Shown here in pieces: positions 55,770 through 62,542 of a stretch of 64,000 nucleotides of DNA (the stretch's first letter is position 1; every line of letters begins with the position of its first letter). The DNA is from an uncultured Formosa sp. (lineage in GTDB: Bacteria > Bacteroidota > Bacteroidia > Flavobacteriales > Flavobacteriaceae): positions 123,791 through 187,790 of the forward strand of contig CAJXDP010000001.1 of NCBI GenBank assembly GCA_913052445.1. Reading direction: 5' to 3'. The notes under the pieces were generated by a model, which was not told the origin of the DNA, did not search any database, and saw only the letters and a list, made by a program, of their open reading frames with translations. A program made the position numbers and the translations under genes.

Positions 55770-58754
55770 TTATAGTTGATTAAAATCCATAGAATCACAG
55801 TGAAGTAACTGCTTATCTTTTTTCTTAATTGGCTGTGTTTTCATGCCTTTATTTTTTTCTTTTAACATCATTTCTATGAGTATATTTCTCTCTGACTGAA
55901 TAGAAGTTCTGATTTCTTTATCCCGTTCACTATCAAAATATGTCACGCCTTCTATTAGTGTTTTTTCAGCTTTCGCATAAATTGATAATGGGTGATGACT
56001 CCACAGAACAAGATCGGCATCTTTTCCCACCTTAATACTTCCCACACGATTGTCGATATGAAGTAGTTTTGCAGGGTTAAGCGTGACCATTTTCCAAGCG
56101 TCTTGTTCAGAAGTACCGCCATATTTTACGGCCTTTGCAGCTTCTTGGTTAAGACGTCTAGACATTTCGGCATCGTCACTATTGATAGCGGTTACAACAC
56201 CCATAGCGTTTAATATTGATGCATTGTAAGGAATTGCATCATTTACTTCGAATTTATAGGCCCACCAATCGCTAAAAGTAGAAGCACCAACTCCGTGAGC
56301 TTTCATCTTATCAGCTACTTTGTAGCCCTCTAAAATATGTGTGAATGTATTGATGTTGAAATTAAATCTTTCAGCGACTTTCATAAGCATATTAATTTCG
56401 CTTTGTATGTAGGAGTGACAACTAATAAAACGTTCTTTATTAAGAATTTGAGTAAGAACTTCCATTTCAACATCCTTTCGGTATGGTTTTCCGCTTTTTT
56501 GTTTTGCATCATATGCTTTTGCTCTTGTAAAATAATCAATATAAAGTTGTTCAACTCCCATTCGTGTTTGTGGAAATCTACTGAAGCTGCCCCAATTAGA
56601 TTGTTTTACGTTTTCTCCCAAAGCAAACTTTATAAACTTAGGACTATCATAATAAATCAATTCTTTAGCCGAAGCCCCCCATTTTAACTTAATAATAGCT
56701 GAGCGACCTCCGATTGGATTGGCAGAGCCATGTAATATTTGAATTGTGGTGACGCCGCCTGCTAAGTTTCGATAAATATCAATGTCATCAGCATCAATTA
56801 CATCTTCAATACTTACTTCCGCTGAAGAATTTTGACCTCCTTCATTAATACTAGCAGCCGCTATGTGCGAATGTTCATCTACAATTCCAGTTGTTAAATG
56901 TTTTCCGGTAGCATCGATTATCACTGCTTTTTTACTCTTAAGATTCTTTCCGATTTTTGTAATTCGACCATTTTGAACTAATACATCTGTAGCCTCTAGA
57001 ATGCCTTCGGATTCATTTGTCCAAACCGTTGCATTTTTAAATAAGATGACCTTTGCCTCTGGAAGTTTTGAAAACCCATATGCACCATTTGGATAACTAA
57101 CAGGGACTATGACAGGAAAATGAAGCTCATTTTTCTTCTTCTTCTTCTCTGGCTTTGATGTTGTGGTCGTGTCTACTACTTTTTTCAGTTCTACACTAGC
57201 TGTAGATCCATCCATTAATATTACTTTTCCTTTTATTAATCCTGTAGCTGATATAATCTTAGCATTCAATCTTATAAATTCTTGACTCGTAGTGTCTTTA
57301 GATGATAACATTAAATGCATCCAATCATTCTTATAATTTAAATTACTGCTTAATTTCAATGAATCTGATGTCACTTCGGACTTAAGTTTAGTTAATGTAC
57401 CACTGATTTTTAGTTTGTAGGAGTCTTTATTAATTGTAAAATGGTAGTCACCTCTAAGGTCTGTTTTAGAAAGAGGGGTAATGATAGTTCTTGAACCATT
57501 AACCCAATTTTCATAAAGGGTTGTTTCAGCTTCAAATATATCTCCTGAAGTAATTAAAAAATTTGCATAGCTATCAATATTTAAATTACCAAGTTTTGGA
57601 TTTCCTAAAATTTTCGAAGGCTGTGAGGTTAAGGCTTCCAGAGCAGTGACCTTGTCCAATCCATACTCAATGGATTTTAATAGGTTAGTTTTAAAGTCTT
57701 TCATAGATTTCAATCCCTTCGTTGTAAATGCAAAAGATACTCCGGATAGATCTAAAGCTCCGGGATTTCCAGGGCGTTGGTTCCATTCTTTCATAGCTTC
57801 CAACTCCAATGAATTTGTTAAAAAAGAATCTTCAACATTATAAGCTTTTGGAAAATTTAAAGGGAGGATAAACGTTGCTTGTGTATTTATGATATCGTTG
57901 ATGCGTTCGTACTCATCACCACCACCCAAAATAACATACTGAACTCCAAAGGCGTCTCCTACGACATCAGCTCTAAGGGCATTTGCTCTACTACCAGCCT
58001 CAAAAATCTGTACCTTATTTTTGTTTTCATTAAAGGCTTCTATAGAACGGTCTTTGGTTGGAATATTTCCTTTTTTATACCAATCTGAATCATGATTAAG
58101 TTGTCTTAATAAAGCCATTGCCCCCATAATAGAAGATGGATATGATTGTTGAGAAAGCACACTTTTTGAAAAGGATGTGTACTGTGCCGACTGGTCAGAC
58201 AGGATGCGCTGTGAATCAGACCCTTTTGAATCTAAAGCAATTAAGGCACCTGTTCCACGTACAATTCCATCTTGAATGTGGGTGTTCACCACGCCAAAAC
58301 CTGCTTCTAATAAGCTTTTAGCAGTTTTGTCATCATATTTAAACTGGTCGATTGCATTTTGTTCCGGACGTACATGGTCATTCCAGTAAAAACCTTCTCG
58401 ACTTGCCATATATTGAGCGGAGCGGGAGCCACCATTTTTACGTTTGGTTTTTGCAATTCCAAAATCAGAATAAATATCTACAAAAGAAGGGTATATAGAT
58501 TTTCCTTTTAAATCAATTATTACGGAATTCTGCGGTAGTTTAACTTCTGCTCCAACTTGAATTACACGACCTTCTTGAATTAGTAAAACTCCATTTTCAA
58601 TCTGATTTGTAGGGGTAATGAAAATTTTAGCATTAATAAAAGCTGTGAAGTTTGTATTTTTTGATTTTACACCATCGTTTTTTGGAAAATAGTCTTGTGC
58701 AGAGAGTGATAGTAAACCAAAAAAACTCCAAAATAACAGAACATTTTTATACAT
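55770..58754 (-). CDS. Exported double amidohydrolase (inactive-looking plus active-looking half)
   Basis: The 994-residue protein has a signal peptide (LLFWSFFGLLSLSAQ) and two amidohydrolase halves. The first (about 30-430) reads YPSFVDIYSDFGIAK where the family has HxH, so it looks inactive. The second (about 575-960) shows TGIVDEHSHIAAASINEGG with HxH, the lysine or histidine region FTHILEGYKVADKM, and INSDDAEMSRR with the catalytic aspartate, so it looks active. A Lys-rich linker (KPEKKKKKNELHF) and repeat region separate them. The substrate is unknown; periplasmic turnover of cyclic or peptide-like amides is an inference. Confidence 0.88.
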   Translation of the reverse strand: MYKNVLLFWSFFGLLSLSAQDYFPKNDGVKSKNTNFTAFINAKIFITPTNQIENGVLLIQEGRVIQVGAEVKLPQNSVIIDLKGKSIYPSFVDIYSDFGIAKTKRKNGGSRSAQYMASREGFYWNDHVRPEQNAIDQFKYDDKTAKSLLEAGFGVVNTHIQDGIVRGTGALIALDSKGSDSQRILSDQSAQYTSFSKSVLSQQSYPSSIMGAMALLRQLNHDSDWYKKGNIPTKDRSIEAFNENKNKVQIFEAGSRANALRADVVGDAFGVQYVILGGGDEYERINDIINTQATFILPLNFPKAYNVEDSFLTNSLELEAMKEWNQRPGNPGALDLSGVSFAFTTKGLKSMKDFKTNLLKSIEYGLDKVTALEALTSQPSKILGNPKLGNLNIDSYANFLITSGDIFEAETTLYENWVNGSRTIITPLSKTDLRGDYHFTINKDSYKLKISGTLTKLKSEVTSDSLKLSSNLNYKNDWMHLMLSSKDTTSQEFIRLNAKIISATGLIKGKVILMDGSTASVELKKVVDTTTTSKPEKKKKKNELHFPVIVPVSYPNGAYGFSKLPEAKVILFKNATVWTNESEGILEATDVLVQNGRITKIGKNLKSKKAVIIDATGKHLTTGIVDEHSHIAAASINEGGQNSSAEVSIEDVIDADDIDIYRNLAGGVTTIQILHGSANPIGGRSAIIKLKWGASAKELIYYDSPKFIKFALGENVKQSNWGSFSRFPQTRMGVEQLYIDYFTRAKAYDAKQKSGKPYRKDVEMEVLTQILNKERFISCHSYIQSEINMLMKVAERFNFNINTFTHILEGYKVADKMKAHGVGASTFSDWWAYKFEVNDAIPYNASILNAMGVVTAINSDDAEMSRRLNQEAAKAVKYGGTSEQDAWKMVTLNPAKLLHIDNRVGSIKVGKDADLVLWSHHPLSIYAKAEKTLIEGVTYFDSERDKEIRTSIQSERNILIEMMLKEKNKGMKTQPIKKKDKQLLHCDSMDFNQL

Positions 58755-58803
58755 AGTTAATTGATTTTAATTAGTCATTAAATTTAATTATAAACTTTTA
58801 CAG

Positions 58804-58811
58804 CAAAACTA
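58804..58811 (-). promoter_or_regulatory. Promoter -7 box of the double amidohydrolase gene
   Basis: TAGTTTTG on the minus strand fits TAnnTTTG and lies 49 bases before the ATG at 58754. Confidence 0.4.
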
Positions 58812-58845
58812 TAATTTTTAAAATCTTATTAAATGTTATCAGACC

Positions 58846-59175
58846 TTAGTTTTGGTTAGCTTTAGGATCTTTTCCATATTCGTTTTCTTTCTCTTCTCCT
58901 TTAGAGACTGCAAGAATAAAACTGTACACTGGAATTAGTATAAACCAACCGCTTTTTCCTACGTCATGCATTCTTCTCATACCAACTGCTAATGACGGAA
59001 GTATTATGACTAACGAATATAGATCAGCCAAATCAGGAAATCCTGTAATCCCACAGATAACACCCCATATAATAGCAATAATTAGGTTGAATAGTTGAAA
59101 CATCCAATATTCTTTCCTTCTTGCTCTGCCACTAAATGTAGCATACTCTTTCATTACTTTTAAATAGTATTTCAT
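58846..59175 (-). CDS. DUF805 family membrane protein
   Basis: The protein opens MKYYLKVMKEYATFSGRARRKEYWMFQLFN, the DUF805 hallmark (FxGRARRxEYW), then has three membrane segments and MRRMHDVGKSGWFILIP. It is a small inner-membrane protein of unknown role. The track start 13 residues earlier (MFLYLINLNNKNI) looks extended; the ATG at 59175 fits the family. It lies 61 bases behind the PETase-like gene on the same strand and may be the last gene of that transcript. Confidence 0.88.
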   Translation of the reverse strand: MKYYLKVMKEYATFSGRARRKEYWMFQLFNLIIAIIWGVICGITGFPDLADLYSLVIILPSLAVGMRRMHDVGKSGWFILIPVYSFILAVSKGEEKENEYGKDPKANQN

Positions 59176-59236
59176 AATGTTTTTATTATTTAGATTTATT
59201 AAATACAAAAACATTAGTCTCTAAACACAATTAATA

Positions 59237-60358
59237 TCAAATTCCAGATTTTATTATTTTAATTATTTCATTTTTAATTCTTAAGTAATATATACCCTCA
59301 GGAAATTGAGATAAGTCAATTTGTTTGTTTTCTCCCTTTAGAGTTCCCTTAACTAATAGTTGTCCTAAGGCAGATATAAGTTCGTAATTAACATCTTCAT
59401 TTTCTTTAATGTTAAGTAAAGTGTTTGTTGGATTTGGATAAGCTTTAATAGAAATATTTATCGTATTTGATCCAAGTAGATCACATTCAAAGCTATCTTC
59501 AACTTTCGAAGCTTCAGCAGGGTTTTCCAATAGATCTCCCTTTATCAATGCGCAATAACATTCATCTTTATCCACATATAGTTTGAGCCATGAAAGAGCT
59601 AACTTTCCAACTATTCCGTTTCCTCCATTTGGTGAGTTAGCGACTGAGTGATTTCCATTTACGATTTCAAATAGCAGTTTATTTGTAGTCTCTGGAGTAG
59701 AATTATAATGAATGTCAGAGTGTAACTCAGGTGGTGCTATAGGATCATTTTCACCACTAAAAATTAACAAGGAACTTTCGTGATTTAGATTAATATTTAA
59801 TAGATAAGGGCATAAGGCTATAACTCCAGATATTCTGTCATCTAGGACTGCAGCTCTCTGAGCACCGCCACCCCCCATCGACCATCCGCTAACAGCTAAT
59901 TTATTTAAATCAAGGTTGCCTTCAAGCGGTGAGCTAATCCTACTGTTTTCCTGTCTTATAGTCTCTAATGCATCTAATAAAGCATAGGCTCTAGCTTCAG
60001 GAAAATCATACACACTGTTAGTACCTATGATAATCGTTACAATTCCATGTGAGGCATAGAATGGACCCCATTCTTCAACACTTGATGGATATGCCGTAAA
60101 GCCAGGGACAATTGCAATACTTGCAAATGGTGGGCTGGCATTTATAGGGTAATAGATAGTGGCTCCAAAATAGTCTGGCCCATTACGAATTCCGTCAGAT
60201 TCACTTAGTGTTTGCACCTCAAATGGTCCGGGATCAGTTAAGCTTTCAATTGAAACTTCGCCACATTGTGCAAATACAACGCACGTGTATGGCGTTGAAA
60301 TGAGTATGACTAAACACGCTACTAGTATTTTTTTTAACTTTCTGACGTCTTTATAAAT
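59237..60358 (-). CDS. PETase-like polyester hydrolase with T9SS sorting domain; no canonical start codon
   Basis: The ORF track begins at an internal GTG (60217). The same frame is open upstream to 60358 and encodes a signal peptide, KLKKILVACLVILISTPYTCVVFAQ, then GPFEVQTLSESDGI. No ATG, GTG or TTG occurs between the upstream stop and 60217, so I start at the ATT at 60358 (373 residues). The fold is the cutinase/PETase type: GWSMGGGG (Ser160), ENDPIAPP (Asp205), NGNHSVAN (His237), oxyanion PGFTA (Phe87), Trp159 and the extended C-terminal loop NHSVANSPNGGNGIVGK. The PETase-specific second disulfide cysteines are absent; a later pair (CYCALI, SFEC) may bridge. Residues 305-373 (KAYPNPTNTLLNI to the end) are a type IX secretion sorting domain. 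Confidence 0.85.
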   Translation of the reverse strand: MYKDVRKLKKILVACLVILISTPYTCVVFAQCGEVSIESLTDPGPFEVQTLSESDGIRNGPDYFGATIYYPINASPPFASIAIVPGFTAYPSSVEEWGPFYASHGIVTIIIGTNSVYDFPEARAYALLDALETIRQENSRISSPLEGNLDLNKLAVSGWSMGGGGAQRAAVLDDRISGVIALCPYLLNINLNHESSLLIFSGENDPIAPPELHSDIHYNSTPETTNKLLFEIVNGNHSVANSPNGGNGIVGKLALSWLKLYVDKDECYCALIKGDLLENPAEASKVEDSFECDLLGSNTINISIKAYPNPTNTLLNIKENEDVNYELISALGQLLVKGTLKGENKQIDLSQFPEGIYYLRIKNEIIKIIKSGI

Positions 60359-60389
60359 TACTTTTAATTATTTTTAATTTGGAATTAGC

Positions 60390-61364
60390 TTATTTTGTAC
60401 AATCAGCTGGAATACTTTCTTCTGCCATAAAATCCGCACATGTATTACAAATTAAGCTTTTGAAGAAACATGCAACCCTGTTAATTCTAAAGTCAATGTC
60501 ACTTTTAGACCTATAAATATCATGACCCCCATTAGGGACAATAGTTAAGTCGTTACATATTCCAGCTTCAGTAAGAATTTTATGAATTGGTCTTGACCCC
60601 AAACCTGTCATTATATTTTTTCCAATAGGAACTGTCGTGTCGAGGTCCCCATGGAATGAAATAGTAGGAATTAAATCTCCTGAACTAAAAACAACAGGTG
60701 GGATTGCACCCATGAAATTGTAAATGCCTTTAATGGTAAAAATTTCATTTAGACTATTATCAGAAGATTGTAAGGGGCCCAATTCTGATTCAAATAGAGG
60801 GACTATTTGATTCCATTCTCCCTGACTCGCATAGCTAGTTGATAATGAGGTGATCGCGCCAGCGCTAGAACCTCCAATAAAAATCCATGAAGTATCAATT
60901 TTCAGTTTTTCTATTTGAGTAGCAATATAACTGAGCGCTGAATTAGCATCTTGCTGCGCCCTGTAAGCTGCTTTTTGAACCCCACCAAAATCTTCACTAT
61001 CATAACCTAGGCGATAGCTTATTGTGGCCACTACAAACCCTCTTTTAGATAGCTCTACAGAGTGATAGGTCATTCTTTGTCTGTTCCCGCCTGTAAAACC
61101 ACCTCCGTGAATAAGAAGTATAAAGGGGCGCTTTTCTGCAATATCTATATCAGTATTTGGAAAATATATATCCATTTTCAAGTTTTGTGAGTATCCTCTG
61201 TAATCAGTGGCCTCTCCGTAGGTGATATTTTTAAGAGAATCAATTTGGTTATTTGAAAAATATTCATCGTTTGTAAAACGTAGTTCCGGAGTGCATATTT
61301 GTGCTGAGGCGTATTGAATAGTCAGTAATACGTATGAAATGTATAATAGCTTATTGTAATTCAT
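60390..61364 (-). CDS. Secreted alpha/beta-hydrolase carboxylesterase
   Basis: The 324-residue protein has a signal peptide (LLYISYVLLTIQYASAQ) and a carboxylesterase core: oxyanion motif HGGGFTGGN near 87, nucleophile GGSSAGAI near 164, acid FHGDLDTTVP and base GGHDIY. It has no type IX sorting domain and ends in cysteine pairs (LICNTCADF, PADCTK), which suggests a periplasmic or exported disulfide-stabilised enzyme. It lies 31 bases upstream of the PETase-like frame on the same strand, so the two form an operon. A role on ester products of the partner is an inference. Confidence 0.87.
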   Translation of the reverse strand: MNYNKLLYISYVLLTIQYASAQICTPELRFTNDEYFSNNQIDSLKNITYGEATDYRGYSQNLKMDIYFPNTDIDIAEKRPFILLIHGGGFTGGNRQRMTYHSVELSKRGFVVATISYRLGYDSEDFGGVQKAAYRAQQDANSALSYIATQIEKLKIDTSWIFIGGSSAGAITSLSTSYASQGEWNQIVPLFESELGPLQSSDNSLNEIFTIKGIYNFMGAIPPVVFSSGDLIPTISFHGDLDTTVPIGKNIMTGLGSRPIHKILTEAGICNDLTIVPNGGHDIYRSKSDIDFRINRVACFFKSLICNTCADFMAEESIPADCTK

Positions 61365-61410
61365 GTAATTTATTTTTTTGATAATTTAATATTAATCTAA
61401 GATATTAATT

Positions 61411-62478
61411 TTATAAATTATTTTGCTGTAAATAACCTACTAATAATGCCACATAATAATTATAACTTTCAATTCCCTTTTTTTGATTGTTAGCTATTAG
61501 AAAACTGCTATAAACTCTTTTAATAAGTGGTTCTAATGGGTTATTGTAAGCCTTCCAAAACTCTGAAGTTTCTTTAAATTTCTTTAAGATTCCAGGGTGT
61601 ATTAATCCTACTGTATTATTATAACAATCGATGTCTCTTCGACTTAATTCAATTAAACAATATCGTAATGCAAACGCATAACCTGCATATTTATAATAAA
61701 GGTCATTATTGTGAATACAGGCTAGAAATCCAATAAAATTTGCTTCATTTTCTGCAGCGTAGCCCAATTGGTGGGCTTGTTCATGTGCAATCGTTGTTAT
61801 CATGCTTGATTTTGGCATGATACTGTTAACTTGTGCTTCTAGAGTAAATGGATTGAGATAGCCGCCAAAGCCCATATAGGTCAAAGGCGTGCTAAATAGT
61901 GACTTTTTAGTATTTTTTCCTGGATGAATAAAATTAGGATACTCACTTTCTAGTTGTCTAAATCCCTGTTGACTTAGAATAACCATTTCATTAAACGAAT
62001 AAGGGGTATCGATTTTTTGAAACGAATCATTGGCAATACTTAAGTGCAGGCTATTAGTTTTTGATACAAGCTTACTCGTGATTATTTTTAGTTCCTTTGT
62101 TGTGTAAGTTGTTTTAAGATTCAAAGTTACATGTAAAGAGTCGCGGTAGTAATTAAGCCCCCAACAAAAGTGAAATAAGAAATATACAACGGATAATGAT
62201 GTTAAAATATCCAATACAAAAACTTTAGGCTGAGTTCTAACGCGCTTCCAGTTCATGATAATCCACTTAGTCATGTAAATGATTGCTGCTATGTACAACA
62301 AATCCCCTAACGATACAGGACTCCATTTGAAAGAAGTATTTAACAGCTTTGAAATAATAGGGTAGAGCCCTTTACTATAATACTGCTCCACAAAACCGGA
62401 GTTATTTTTTAATAAAAATAACCCAATGTACTGGAATAAAAGACTTAAAGTAATTAGGTATTTTAGTTTTTTAGTCAC
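61411..62478 (-). CDS. DUF3810 membrane protein with HExxH motif
   Basis: The protein has about three N-terminal membrane segments and then FLFHFCWGLNYYRDSL, the DUF3810 signature. The C-terminal part holds MITTIAHEQAHQLGYAAENEANFIGFLAC, an HExxH zinc-peptidase motif followed by a possible third ligand glutamate. The track extends the gene to 62715, across the pepD start on the other strand. I use the GTG at 62478, just behind a TACATTTG box; this gives 355 residues, the usual family length. Function is unknown; a membrane metallopeptidase is inferred. Confidence 0.85.
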   Translation of the reverse strand: MTKKLKYLITLSLLFQYIGLFLLKNNSGFVEQYYSKGLYPIISKLLNTSFKWSPVSLGDLLYIAAIIYMTKWIIMNWKRVRTQPKVFVLDILTSLSVVYFLFHFCWGLNYYRDSLHVTLNLKTTYTTKELKIITSKLVSKTNSLHLSIANDSFQKIDTPYSFNEMVILSQQGFRQLESEYPNFIHPGKNTKKSLFSTPLTYMGFGGYLNPFTLEAQVNSIMPKSSMITTIAHEQAHQLGYAAENEANFIGFLACIHNNDLYYKYAGYAFALRYCLIELSRRDIDCYNNTVGLIHPGILKKFKETSEFWKAYNNPLEPLIKRVYSSFLIANNQKKGIESYNYYVALLVGYLQQNNL

Positions 62479-62481
62479 TCT

Positions 62482-62489
62482 CAAATGTA
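62482..62489 (-). promoter_or_regulatory. Promoter -7 box of the DUF3810 gene
   Basis: TACATTTG on the minus strand fits TAnnTTTG and ends three bases before the GTG at 62478, so the transcript would be leaderless or the start is slightly different. It faces away from the pepD promoter 33 bases to the right. Confidence 0.4.
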
Positions 62490-62521
62490 ATAATTTTAAT
62501 TTATGAATGGGAAGTAATACG

Positions 62522-62529
62522 TACCTTTG
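62522..62529 (+). promoter_or_regulatory. Promoter -7 box of pepD
   Basis: TACCTTTG fits TAnnTTTG and ends 13 bases before the pepD ATG at 62543. It lies in the short divergent spacer. Confidence 0.45.
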
Positions 62530-62542
62530 TACAATAAAAAAC

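Noticed and set aside
56337-56687. 116-residue plus-strand ORF
   Set aside because: It is antisense to the double amidohydrolase gene, has skewed composition and no recognisable domain.
59237-60358. Calling the PETase-like gene a pseudogene
   Set aside because: The frame has no stop or frameshift, the catalytic triad and both export signals are intact, and only the start codon is unusual.
60390-61364. MHETase-like identity for the second esterase
   Set aside because: The sequence has the carboxylesterase layout (HGGGF, GGSSAG) and no tannase-type lid or calcium-binding features, so only a general esterase role is supported.
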